Positions 35,945-45,047 of a stretch of 64,000 bases of DNA are shown piece by piece. This DNA comes from Spirosoma sp. KUDC1026 (GTDB lineage Bacteria; Bacteroidota; Bacteroidia; Cytophagales; Spirosomataceae), in NCBI RefSeq assembly GCF_013375035.1, contig NZ_CP056032.1, positions 2,588,001 through 2,652,000 on the forward strand, given 5' to 3'. The notes under the pieces are model-generated. The model did not search any database, was not told where the DNA came from, and worked only from the letters and a program-made list of their open reading frames with translations. Position 1 is the stretch's first letter. Each line of letters starts with the position of its first letter. The position numbers were made by a program, and so were the translations under genes.

Positions 35945-38900
35945 TTGTGGTTCGCGTTTTTAAGGATGGATTTGATTTTTTTCGACGAGAGCGGAGGCTC
36001 CGGAGCTACAAAGTCGGTCCGGTTGTACATGAGCAGATAATCCTTTGCTTCGTAGACCGATTTGAGCGCTTTGCTGTCCGTCCCCATCGGGATCAGGGCG
36101 TCAAACATGGAGAACATAAAGTTGCTCACCCAGTCGTTGTAGCTGTTGTCGCGGAAGTTGACCAGTGGCTGAATCATGATCGAGCCATTGGGTACGGGCT
36201 GCGGTTCCAGCTCGAACGTATCGAAGGGCTCGGGTGACTGGAAACCAATGCCATAGGCGTTGTCGCGACTGTAGCCATTCCGCATGACGGGATAGACTTT
36301 CTGATTCGTTGCCAGCATGGTCACCGCTTTGAGCTTGTCTTCCATCCGGTCAAAACGGCTGGTTTTGAAGTAATAGCTGTAGAGAATCTGCTCGTACTTC
36401 TGCGACAAGCTCTCGGGATCATCCGGCTGTTTGTAACTGATGCTGAACTGCTTCAAATCAGACAATCGTTCGTTGTATTTGACCGAGCGGGTTCCCGTTG
36501 CCGTTAGCTGTTTCAGGTATTCTTCCTCCGTCAGCGTAACGACCTTCTGGTTGATAGACAGTGCGAAGTTCCCGAGGCCGGCGCCCGGCGTTGCGACGCC
36601 GACCGGCTGTACGCTGGTTTGTGCATTCACCATCGGCCCACTAGCCGATGAGGACGTAGCTGTACCAACCGATTGATTCGGACCGACCGATAAGCTGTTT
36701 AAAAACTTGTTCTTGCTGAGCGAACTGGCCGAAACCGCTTTCTGCTTCAGGGATTTGGCGAGGGCTTCCTGCTCCTCGATATAGGCCTGGGTCGGTACCC
36801 GGACCAGATCGAGGGCATAGAGCGTGTTGGCCTGTAGGCCCAGTGGCAAGTTGTACTGAGCGCGGTTGTTGTCTTTGAATGTCGCATCGGCATACAGCGC
36901 CCCGCCAGCTTTGGTCGGATTGATGGCGCCATTCTGGTAAGGTGTCATGCGTACCTGAAGCGAGAAATATTTGTCGCTGGCCAGGTTATCCATGCAGCAC
37001 ATCTTAGCCGACAGCATGACCACTCCGAAACTGCTCCCATCTTTACGCGTAAAATACCGTTGCCCTTCGAAGGGGTAGGAGAACAGTACAGTAGCGCTCA
37101 CGCCCCCCTCGCGGGTGAGGCCAGTCAGACAGGCACCCGTTTTGAAAGAGGCCGTAACAGATTGCTCGACGGGTGATTTTTTATAGCGGTACGGGTGCCA
37201 GCCTGACTTATAATCAGGGTCGTTATCATCCGGCGTGTATTCGTGCCAGACTTCAACCCCTAGATTTAAGTCGTACTGCGAGAGGGGTGCCATCGCCCAC
37301 GTCCGGTAGAACGTAGCGGTATAGGTTTCGCCTTCTTCTTCGGAGCCTTCCTGGCCGTACTTAATCTTACCCGTCGGATCGCTGACGCACTGCTCATAGC
37401 CGCCCGGGCCGCTTTTTCGCGCCAATCCGGTTTCGAACGATTCACCTTTCTTAAAGTGAATGTTGAAGCGACGATGCAGCGTTTTTCCTTCCGGTGTGAC
37501 GGCGTCGACGATCATCTCCGAGTTGACCGGGTAATTAAACTCGGCGTACAAGGGGGTGAGCGTTGAAACCTGATCGTTGGCAGACGTACTGGGCGCAATG
37601 CGGGAGATAAGAGGCTGGTCGGCGAACGGATTAGGGGGCGTGTAGGCCGGTTTGCACTGACCGTCCTTATTGTACCAGAAATCCATGTTCATTTTGCCCT
37701 TGACAGCACCACTCAGGACGCTGTAGCGCAGGAACACGTTACCGTGAAACCAGATTGGGTTAACCAGCCCCCCCTGTAACAAGGCTCCGGCTTCCAGTTC
37801 AACTGCCGTAATCCGGCCGGAGTACACCCATAAGTCAACGTCGATACCAAGCGCGAAGTAGAGATAGGCGTAGAGCTGCCCGGTGGCGTACCAGCCATTG
37901 ATGCCCGGTAGGGTACCGCCACAGGCCTGATCGGTATTGTACAGCGCCAGGTCGTACCCCATGTCACCCGTAAAATTCAGGAAGAATGGTCCGACCTTGT
38001 ATTCATGACCAACGTGGTAACCAGCACCAAACGCCAGCAGGGGCGTTTTACTGGCAATCAGAGGAGTAATGTCCTGCGATTTATAATGCAGGTCGTTTTT
38101 AGTCTTGGCTGACAGCTTGTAGGGGTCAGGGGGGATGTTGCCCAGATTGCCGGGGATATCATTGCCCGTCAGCAGGTAGGATCCGAACGTAAAGAGCGGA
38201 TCAGTACTGGCAACATAGATGTTCAGATTCAATCGGTCGTTGGGGACGCCCAGACTGAAAAACCATTTTCCCTCGCTGGGCTTAATTCGTAGACCAACCT
38301 CGCGGGCTACAGCCTCGACCTTGAAGCCTTCGACGCCATAACTGGCCGTCAGACTGCCTTTCGTATCGAATACGTCCTGAGCAATGTCGTAGGCAATATC
38401 GACGGTTCCCTTAGCCAGGGCGCTTCCGTAGTTAGGCGGATCACTGGCCAACAGGTAGGCGTCGCCGTGAATACCGACAAACGACGGGGCCATGTTATTA
38501 CTGAAGGCCATCGTTAGCCCGGCATCCACATTCAGTAGATTAGATCCGGTGGTGCCCAGGATAACCTTTGCCTCTAGTGCAAACTTCGTACCGCTGCTGG
38601 GCTCATAATCGATCTGCCCCTGTTTGTCGGTAACCTGGGTCATCCGGCTGAACGCCCCACCGCCGAAGCCCTTGAACGCTACCGGCGTCGTTCCGATGGG
38701 AATGCCCCCCGCCGGTAGGATGGCCGTTCCGCCGACGTACCAGTAGCGATAACCGTCGTTGCCCATCGTTTTGCCGAATTTGGCTTTGACGGCCAGTCCA
38801 CCCACGAAACCCAGACCCAGCGTCGCTTTTCCGCTGAATCCGTTGCCGTATTTCGCGTCATCATGGTAAAAATCCAGATCGACCTTTGCCGTTAGTGGGC

Positions 38901-41883
38901 CAATGTGACCGTCGCCGGTAACCTTATCCACGTACGTATCGACGTATTTCCAATCGGGTCGTCCGCCAGTCAGGCCCGCCGAGAAACGCAAGCGGGTCGT
39001 TGCTGTTGCCGTCAGGCTGGCCGCTTCGGCCAGTTCCAGCCCCCCGGTAAAGCTAAAGTCGAACTGACCGAGCGGGGCCGGTGCCAACGCTTTTTTCAGG
39101 TTCACATCCGTCAGCGTAAACGGCATACCCGCCAGATCTTTTTGGGGAGAGGCAAACGAAGTAGTGAAGCCCTCAAGTTTGATGTACGGATCTTCGGAGG
39201 TGAGTGTTAGGCCCTTAAACGTCATGCCGGGGGAAATGAACGTCCCGGTATTGATGCTTATCTTGCCATCCAGCACCGCTTCGGCCACGAACTTCCCGGA
39301 CTTGTTGCCCACGGAGATGTACGTAAGGTCTTTGTTTAGCGCGAGCGTTGCTCGCCATACCTCCACGGCAGCATCCTGCTTGGGTGAAATCAGAAACTGG
39401 TAGGCCATGTCGCCCCCTTTTTCGTCTTTCTTCAGCGTACAGGTCCAGGGCCAGACCGCGCTTTCGTCCATCTTATCTTTGTACTTGAAAATGGGTAGAA
39501 CAACCTGACCGTTCATGTGCGAACTCTGAAAATCGCTCTTCAGAAAATCGATGGCCACCGTATCAATTGACGCGTACCAACTGGCCAGGTTCCCGTCACC
39601 CAGCCCAAGCGGATGCACCAGATAGGCCTTACCGGTCAGGCCGTTATCGTCGTAAATCAGATCCTGTACCCCGCCGGTCAGCGTTGTGCCGCTCTGAGAG
39701 AGTTTCGAGAAGAAACCGCCCAGTTTGACCTGTATTTCGGGGAAGAACAGCCCTTTCCACAGGTTCTCTTCACCCGGCTGATATCCATCGTAATTCACCG
39801 GGAGTTTGCCGGGCGTCGCCGTTTCGGAATGGTCGTAGAGCGCCGGTTTGCCGGGCTGCATCGCGAACGTAATGTCTTTAAGCCCCTGTACGTAAAATTC
39901 CGGGAAGAACACTTGGGCGGTCCAGTCGGTGAAATCGGCACCGGTCATGCCAAAGTTCAGGCTTATTGCGAGCTGACTGTTAGTCGCAACATCAAGCAGC
40001 TTGGGTGGTTTCAGGGCGGCATGCACCCGCATCTGCCGGTAGCCGTTCTGATCGAACAAAGCGTACGTAATCTGCGTCGTGTCGGGGAGCGTAAAAGGCC
40101 CGGCGGGCGGGGCTGCGTCCAGGCCCTTTAGCGACAGATAATTGGTTAGCTTCATCTCGCTGGCCAGATACAGAATACCATCGCCACAGGGTTTGTCGGG
40201 CGACAGGCACAGGTTATATCCACTGAGCGGAATGCCGTTGAACCCACCGGGCTCGCCGGGGGCTTTTATCCAGGTATTGGCGTTGAAATAAGCGTTTTCG
40301 GGGGTAAACGTTACGTCAGTAATCGAAATGACCGTCTGCACGGGACCAATGGTTTTATCGATGCCGAAGGGCACGCCAAAACCCACGCTGTTCGCCGAAT
40401 TTTTGAGCGCCGACACCAGTTGATCCTGCTGCGTTGAGAAAAACTCGCTGAATTTGCTAATCTGATCGCTCGTTAACGTGGGTGGGGAGTAATTGGGCTT
40501 ATCGTAGCCGGGCATGAGTGAAGCCGCACCCGGCGAATCGCTCAGCCGTGCCCGAACAATACCGCTGATAACCTGCCCGCTGGCATTGCACTGTACGTCG
40601 TACAGACGCACGCGTAACTTAGCCAGGGAGCTATTGACAATGGGAATCGGAATCATACCGTCGCCGTTCAGCATCCCGCCCTCCGATTCCTTGACGTTGT
40701 CGAGCAGGCTAAGCTGGAAACCCGCAATGGTGGCTGTCTTGCTCGCTAATACCTTGGTGTTGTCTACTGGCTGGTTTTCCGGTACGTCGACCATGCAGGA
40801 GCATTTAACGCCAAGCGTCTGTTTGTAGGGTGTGTATTTGGTGGCAATCGCCGTGGCCCCCGCTGGTGGCGTATCCTGACCAGGAATCAGGCCGGGAACG
40901 GGGAGTAGCTTAATGGGTGTCTGCACCAGTTCCAAGCCCGGTGTTTTGGCCAGGGGCGGCAGACCAGCGCCGTACGTAAAGACGCAGACGGGGGCTTTGC
41001 CATCGTTCATGAAATTGATTCGACGCGAGCGGTCGATGGCCTGCACCCGCCAGGCGTATCGTTTACCCAACTGGAGCGGTGGTTGGGTAGGACCATACAG
41101 AAAGGTACTGGTCCGTAGTCCGCGTACCTCAACGCCTGATTTCGGCAGGGCTATGGCATCGATAAATACGTTCGGGTCTACGTCGGCCTGGGGTAACTCA
41201 ACGATACGTAACGTATAATCAACCTGCGCGGGCGAGACACCGGCCGGTGGGGTCCAGGTAAACACGACGGCCTGGGGCGTGGTGGCTGAGACTTCGGCGT
41301 CGCAGAGGGGCGAAATCAGGATGGGTGGCTCAACCGAGCGAACTACGATCGGAGCCGAGCAGCCCAGCGGAAACTCGGGCGACAGGGCCTGCCCGAACGT
41401 AACACCCGTAGTATTCGCTGCCGTTTCGTTGTAGGCCCGCACGCAGAGTTGATACGTACCGTCGGGCAGGGGAAATCCCCGTGCCAGCAGGTTTTTGTCA
41501 ATACCGACGACCTCGATCTGATTCAGATCAAACAGCCCCTCGATATCATTGCGGGTAAGTAGCGTCTGGCCGGGAGGGACGGTCAGCGGGCGGGGGGGAC
41601 GGTAGTTCGGTGAGGTGCGAATCTCGATACCGTTATCGCCGGTGAGTTGCCCCGATAGCCGTACCTGATACGTCTGGCGGCTGGTGTTGATGAGAAAGAC
41701 GCGCACTTGCTGCCCCGTACCGGGATAATCCTGGAGGTAGGCACTGTAGGGCGGCATGACGCTAACCTGAATTTGCAAGGGAAAAGTCTGCGCCCAACTG
41801 CCTGCTGTTACCAGAAGCAACAGCAGAAATAAGCCACTACGGATCAGCCAGAATGAATGGGTGTGGTTAGAACGAGATGCCAT
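35941..41883 (-). CDS. Giant 1980-residue exported beta-rich protein of unknown function
   Basis: The signal peptide (LFLLLLLVTAGSWAQ) leads into QIQVSVMPPYSAYLQDYPGT and NTSRQTYQVRLSGQL, resembling the N-terminal TANFOR-type region of very long Bacteroidota proteins (from memory, not searched). An FN3-like segment (~200-310: VFTWTPPAGVSPAQVDYTL) follows. Residues ~370-1500 are long stretches of alternating strands with many Gly and aromatic residues, like a repetitive beta-solenoid or barrel. An Ig-like part follows (ISRIAPSTSANDQ, YAEFNYPVNSEM), then a Ser-rich linker (~1740-1790) and a helical C-terminus ending SKKIKSILKNANHK. No T9SS signal is seen. It overlaps the upstream barrel gene by 17 bases and the next by 4. 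Confidence 0.8.
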   Translation of the reverse strand: MASRSNHTHSFWLIRSGLFLLLLLVTAGSWAQTFPLQIQVSVMPPYSAYLQDYPGTGQQVRVFLINTSRQTYQVRLSGQLTGDNGIEIRTSPNYRPPRPLTVPPGQTLLTRNDIEGLFDLNQIEVVGIDKNLLARGFPLPDGTYQLCVRAYNETAANTTGVTFGQALSPEFPLGCSAPIVVRSVEPPILISPLCDAEVSATTPQAVVFTWTPPAGVSPAQVDYTLRIVELPQADVDPNVFIDAIALPKSGVEVRGLRTSTFLYGPTQPPLQLGKRYAWRVQAIDRSRRINFMNDGKAPVCVFTYGAGLPPLAKTPGLELVQTPIKLLPVPGLIPGQDTPPAGATAIATKYTPYKQTLGVKCSCMVDVPENQPVDNTKVLASKTATIAGFQLSLLDNVKESEGGMLNGDGMIPIPIVNSSLAKLRVRLYDVQCNASGQVISGIVRARLSDSPGAASLMPGYDKPNYSPPTLTSDQISKFSEFFSTQQDQLVSALKNSANSVGFGVPFGIDKTIGPVQTVISITDVTFTPENAYFNANTWIKAPGEPGGFNGIPLSGYNLCLSPDKPCGDGILYLASEMKLTNYLSLKGLDAAPPAGPFTLPDTTQITYALFDQNGYRQMRVHAALKPPKLLDVATNSQLAISLNFGMTGADFTDWTAQVFFPEFYVQGLKDITFAMQPGKPALYDHSETATPGKLPVNYDGYQPGEENLWKGLFFPEIQVKLGGFFSKLSQSGTTLTGGVQDLIYDDNGLTGKAYLVHPLGLGDGNLASWYASIDTVAIDFLKSDFQSSHMNGQVVLPIFKYKDKMDESAVWPWTCTLKKDEKGGDMAYQFLISPKQDAAVEVWRATLALNKDLTYISVGNKSGKFVAEAVLDGKISINTGTFISPGMTFKGLTLTSEDPYIKLEGFTTSFASPQKDLAGMPFTLTDVNLKKALAPAPLGQFDFSFTGGLELAEAASLTATATTRLRFSAGLTGGRPDWKYVDTYVDKVTGDGHIGPLTAKVDLDFYHDDAKYGNGFSGKATLGLGFVGGLAVKAKFGKTMGNDGYRYWYVGGTAILPAGGIPIGTTPVAFKGFGGGAFSRMTQVTDKQGQIDYEPSSGTKFALEAKVILGTTGSNLLNVDAGLTMAFSNNMAPSFVGIHGDAYLLASDPPNYGSALAKGTVDIAYDIAQDVFDTKGSLTASYGVEGFKVEAVAREVGLRIKPSEGKWFFSLGVPNDRLNLNIYVASTDPLFTFGSYLLTGNDIPGNLGNIPPDPYKLSAKTKNDLHYKSQDITPLIASKTPLLAFGAGYHVGHEYKVGPFFLNFTGDMGYDLALYNTDQACGGTLPGINGWYATGQLYAYLYFALGIDVDLWVYSGRITAVELEAGALLQGGLVNPIWFHGNVFLRYSVLSGAVKGKMNMDFWYNKDGQCKPAYTPPNPFADQPLISRIAPSTSANDQVSTLTPLYAEFNYPVNSEMIVDAVTPEGKTLHRRFNIHFKKGESFETGLARKSGPGGYEQCVSDPTGKIKYGQEGSEEEGETYTATFYRTWAMAPLSQYDLNLGVEVWHEYTPDDNDPDYKSGWHPYRYKKSPVEQSVTASFKTGACLTGLTREGGVSATVLFSYPFEGQRYFTRKDGSSFGVVMLSAKMCCMDNLASDKYFSLQVRMTPYQNGAINPTKAGGALYADATFKDNNRAQYNLPLGLQANTLYALDLVRVPTQAYIEEQEALAKSLKQKAVSASSLSKNKFLNSLSVGPNQSVGTATSSSASGPMVNAQTSVQPVGVATPGAGLGNFALSINQKVVTLTEEEYLKQLTATGTRSVKYNERLSDLKQFSISYKQPDDPESLSQKYEQILYSYYFKTSRFDRMEDKLKAVTMLATNQKVYPVMRNGYSRDNAYGIGFQSPEPFDTFELEPQPVPNGSIMIQPLVNFRDNSYNDWVSNFMFSMFDALIPMGTDSKALKSVYEAKDYLLMYNRTDFVAPEPPLSSKKIKSILKNANHK

Positions 41884-43588
41884 AGCCGAGAGTACCTCTG
41901 AGTTCGTTGAAAGATTGGGTCTGAATACCCGTATTCGAGTTCAGGTAATTAGCCGATAGCGTAAGCGTCTGCCGCTTGGCAAGCTGGTAGCCGCCGTTGA
42001 ACGATACTGTCAGGACCTGCCCCGTTACGCCCGACTGCTGGTTGACAAGGTAACTGGCGTTGAACGAGGTAGTCAGTTTTTTGTCGAAGAAGGACTGGGT
42101 TGCTCCCAGCGTTGGGCCGAAGAACCGTACCGCCCGGCTGCTATCACCAACGACAATGGGTAGCTGCGTCTGGGTGTACGACAGCATACCGTTGATACCC
42201 CAGCCCGTTTCGGTCTGCTGGTAGAAATAACCGAGGTTGAGGTTCGTATTGGTATTCTCGGTCTGGTTGGCGGTCTTGGTGTTCAGATCGCTGAGTTGCT
42301 GGTAGGTCGTGGTCAGCGTGAAAACCTGGAGGATAGCATCTTTCTGTAGCGTGTACCGACCGTTGATTGTTGCCGACAGGTTATTCTGCGACAGCCGTAA
42401 CGTATCAATCACCGGCCGCAGCCCAGCCTGCTGACTAATGCCGTAATTCGATAGCTGTACATCAAGACCAAAGGCTGTGGCCGGATTATACGACACGACC
42501 AGTGAGCCGATAGAGCGCCCCGTCCGGGCGTTTTTGTTGCCCGCCAGGTTGTCGAACTGGTAGCCATAACTGCCCGACAGCCGGAGTTTCCCTTCAAGCA
42601 GGGTCAGGTTGGGCGCAATGGCGTAACTCTCAATGTCCGACTGGAAATAGTAGGCCCCCATCGTTTGAAAATTGGGGTCAATGCGTTTGTACTGGAGTTT
42701 GATGCCTGCGTTCTGGCCCCGGTAGCCAATGGCGGCCTGTGTAGCCTGAGTGAGTTGAGTCGACAGGCGGGGCGTAAAGAATTTGCCAAACAGCCGGACA
42801 ACCGGATTGCTGCCCTCCGCCGATACCAGCGTACTGCGTATGTCGCGAGTGAAGGCGCTCACAGCCGCGTCCAGTTCGACCGTGATACGCTTGATCAGCA
42901 GTAGGCGGCTCGTAAGCCCAACGACCAGGTTTTCGGCCGGGACGACGGTTTGTGTAACGGATTGAGGCACTGATGCGATAGACGACGAATCGTCGCGGGC
43001 GCGGAGCATGATCAGGTCGACGTAATTACCCGGTTTACCGTAGCCTACTTTCAGGGCGTAACCCGTGCGCTGGTAAGCCGGAATAATGTCGGGTTCGGCG
43101 AGATTACTCGAGATGGCTTTGTTAAATCGACCGTACACGGCACCCAGTCGTAGATTACCGGGATTGAGCTCAATGCCCCCGCCCAAAAACGTATGCCCGG
43201 CCAGCGTGAAAGGCGAGAAGCTAACGTTCCGGTACCCCGCATGAACCGTAGCCCATTTGTACGTAGGGGACACGCCGAACTGGTTGAAGGGTTGTCGAAA
43301 ACTACTGCCCTGATTGCCGAGTACTGCCGAGAAGGGAAGCGAGATACCACCAGGTAATGCCACCGTAACCGAACCGCTCAGGCCAAAGGGCGAAGTCTGA
43401 TTCCGGGCGGCAATACCACTGGCCCTATAAGCACCCGCGTAGGCGTTTAGTCCGCCTGATACCTTGACAGGGGAAGGCTTTTTGGGGAGATTGTCCTGCG
43501 CCTGTACCGGGGAGGTCCATGCCAGGCAAAGCCATGCCGGAAAAAGCAACCAAAACCCGAAAAGGAGAAGCCGTAACTGTGTTTTCAT
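41867..43588 (-). CDS. Probable outer-membrane beta-barrel protein, first gene of the surface operon
   Basis: I start at the Met at 43588, giving MKTQLRLLLFGFWLLFPAWL and a signal peptide ending VQAQ; a frame-open Met at 43660 lies inside the predicted promoter. The mature ~535 residues are alternating amphipathic strands with aromatic girdles (YKWATVHAGYRNVSFSPFTLAG, AVYGRFNKAI, YALKVGYGKPGNYVDLIML, INGRYTLQKDAILQVFTLTT) and end in LRGTLGYGISF, an aromatic C-terminal residue typical of outer-membrane barrels. No TonB plug is present. It may be the export or anchor channel of the operon's proteins (inference). Overlaps the 1980-aa gene by 17 bases. Confidence 0.75.
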   Translation of the reverse strand: MKTQLRLLLFGFWLLFPAWLCLAWTSPVQAQDNLPKKPSPVKVSGGLNAYAGAYRASGIAARNQTSPFGLSGSVTVALPGGISLPFSAVLGNQGSSFRQPFNQFGVSPTYKWATVHAGYRNVSFSPFTLAGHTFLGGGIELNPGNLRLGAVYGRFNKAISSNLAEPDIIPAYQRTGYALKVGYGKPGNYVDLIMLRARDDSSSIASVPQSVTQTVVPAENLVVGLTSRLLLIKRITVELDAAVSAFTRDIRSTLVSAEGSNPVVRLFGKFFTPRLSTQLTQATQAAIGYRGQNAGIKLQYKRIDPNFQTMGAYYFQSDIESYAIAPNLTLLEGKLRLSGSYGYQFDNLAGNKNARTGRSIGSLVVSYNPATAFGLDVQLSNYGISQQAGLRPVIDTLRLSQNNLSATINGRYTLQKDAILQVFTLTTTYQQLSDLNTKTANQTENTNTNLNLGYFYQQTETGWGINGMLSYTQTQLPIVVGDSSRAVRFFGPTLGATQSFFDKKLTTSFNASYLVNQQSGVTGQVLTVSFNGGYQLAKRQTLTLSANYLNSNTGIQTQSFNELRGTLGYGISF

Positions 43589-43629
43589 ACCTGGACCCGC
43601 GTTTGGCACTAGCCTCGAAGAACTTGTGT

Positions 43630-43660
43630 CAAAACTACTGGCGGACCCAGCGTCAATCAA
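43630..43660 (-). promoter_or_regulatory. Promoter of the six-gene surface operon
   Basis: Read on the minus strand: TTG (43660-43658), a 20-base spacer, then TAGTTTTG (43637-43630), an exact Bacteroidota -33/-7 match. The start would be near 43623, giving a leader of about 35 bases before the ATG at 43588. Confidence 0.6.
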
Positions 43661-43962
43661 TCGGATAAATGTATGATCGGGAAACTACGGCTGGTTGTAT
43701 TCTGCAGATATAGTTCTGGTAATCAGTACATTATGTTAAAGAGTATTATGGTATTTCTGACCGGTTAATACGTAGAAGTACCTGATTGGTGAATACTGGA
43801 AACCTACATCTGGAATAAGTGAAGGTATAGATGATTGCCGGTAATGTACCCGAACACGCACCAGGCTTGATCAAGAATAATTCGATTAAAATACAAAAAC
43901 TTTAAGCTGGCTATTTGACTGTTGTTTAGCTTAATGACTCCAGATAAACCTTCACGGAGCTT
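43661..43962. other. 302-base AT-rich divergent intergenic region
   Basis: It separates the minus-strand surface operon from the plus-strand propeller gene. No gene, RNA or clear repeat is seen beyond the operon promoter at its left edge. AT content is well above the flanks. A TATTTG-containing stretch near 43912 could be a degenerate -7 element for the propeller gene, without a matching -33. Confidence 0.4.
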
Positions 43963-45045
43963 ATGCCCAAATTCCTTTGTCAAACGTTCTGCTTATTTCT
44001 GTTTTTGCATTATAGCACTTGCGCTAAAGCCTCCACATTGATTTTTTTTGGCAGTATTGATGGGAAATTCTATGCTCTCAATGCTGAAACGGGGAAAAAA
44101 AGATGGGAATTTTCGGCAGGATCATCCATCAATGCCAGTCCTATTGTCGATGATGACAAGGTGTACTTCGGCAGCTACAACGGGAAGCTATATGCCCTAC
44201 ATACGAAGTCCGGTAAACTGAAATGGGTATTCACCGCTGCTGAAAGTATTCAATCATCTCCTGCCCTTGTCAAAGGAATTCTGTACGTCGGTTGCACAGA
44301 TGGCCATTTTTATGCTTTGGATGCTGAAACAGGCGTCCAGAAATGGGTCGTGCAGCTTGAAGGCGCTGTACGGTCGACGCCAACCATTGCGAACCAACGG
44401 ATTTATGTCAGTTCTGGATACGGTTCTCTATATGCCCTGGATGCACTAACGGGCGTTCAACGTTGGGTGTACGAAAATCAGGGCGGATTTACCTCCTGTC
44501 AGGTAAGTGGTGGGCAGGTTTACGTCGGGAACACAGATTATTCTGTTTATGCTCTGGATGCGTTAACCGGAGAACAAAAATGGGAATTCAAAACCAAGGG
44601 AGCCGTCGTGTCGAGTCCCTTCGTAAAAGACGGTGTCTTATTTGTAGGAAGCTATGATCACAAACTTTACGCGCTGAACGCTAAAACCGGCACCCAACGC
44701 TGGGCCGTTGAGTTTGGCCAGACCGTTGGCTCTAGTCCTGTAGCAGCTGATAAACTGGTTTATGTCGGCAGTTTTGATGGTCATCTCTATGCCGTAGACG
44801 AGCAGTCGGGGCAGATAAAATGGGCATTCAGATCTAGGGGTAGTATTTCTGCCGGAAGCCCTGTTGTAGCAAACGGGCTTATTTACATTGGCAGCAACGA
44901 CAACTATCTGTACGCTGTAGATGCCTTGACCGGAACTAAAAAGTGGGAGTTCAAGACTGGCGGATTCGTCATAGGTAGTCCGGTAGTCGTTAAAAAAGGA
45001 ATTGTTCTGGGCGATTATTCAACCATAAGTGGAGTTAAGCAATAA
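43963..45045 (+). CDS. Secreted PQQ-like (BamB-type) beta-propeller repeat protein
   Basis: The protein has 360 residues. The N-terminus (LCQTFCLFLFLHYSTCAKA) is a signal peptide, perhaps with a lipid-anchored cysteine (STCAKAS is not a clean lipobox). The rest is eight near-identical ~40-residue repeats of the form YVGSxDGxLYALDALTGxxKW, e.g. FFGSIDGKFYALNAETGKKRWEF and YIGSNDNYLYAVDALTGTKKWEF. This forms a closed propeller of the PQQ-like/BamB class. No catalytic Asp or calcium-site motifs of quinoprotein dehydrogenases are seen, so it is probably a binding or scaffold protein. AT-richer than neighbours. It converges on the PQQ dehydrogenase, stops 2 bases apart. Confidence 0.82.
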   Translation: MPKFLCQTFCLFLFLHYSTCAKASTLIFFGSIDGKFYALNAETGKKRWEFSAGSSINASPIVDDDKVYFGSYNGKLYALHTKSGKLKWVFTAAESIQSSPALVKGILYVGCTDGHFYALDAETGVQKWVVQLEGAVRSTPTIANQRIYVSSGYGSLYALDALTGVQRWVYENQGGFTSCQVSGGQVYVGNTDYSVYALDALTGEQKWEFKTKGAVVSSPFVKDGVLFVGSYDHKLYALNAKTGTQRWAVEFGQTVGSSPVAADKLVYVGSFDGHLYAVDEQSGQIKWAFRSRGSISAGSPVVANGLIYIGSNDNYLYAVDALTGTKKWEFKTGGFVIGSPVVVKKGIVLGDYSTISGVKQ

Positions 45046-45047
45046 GA

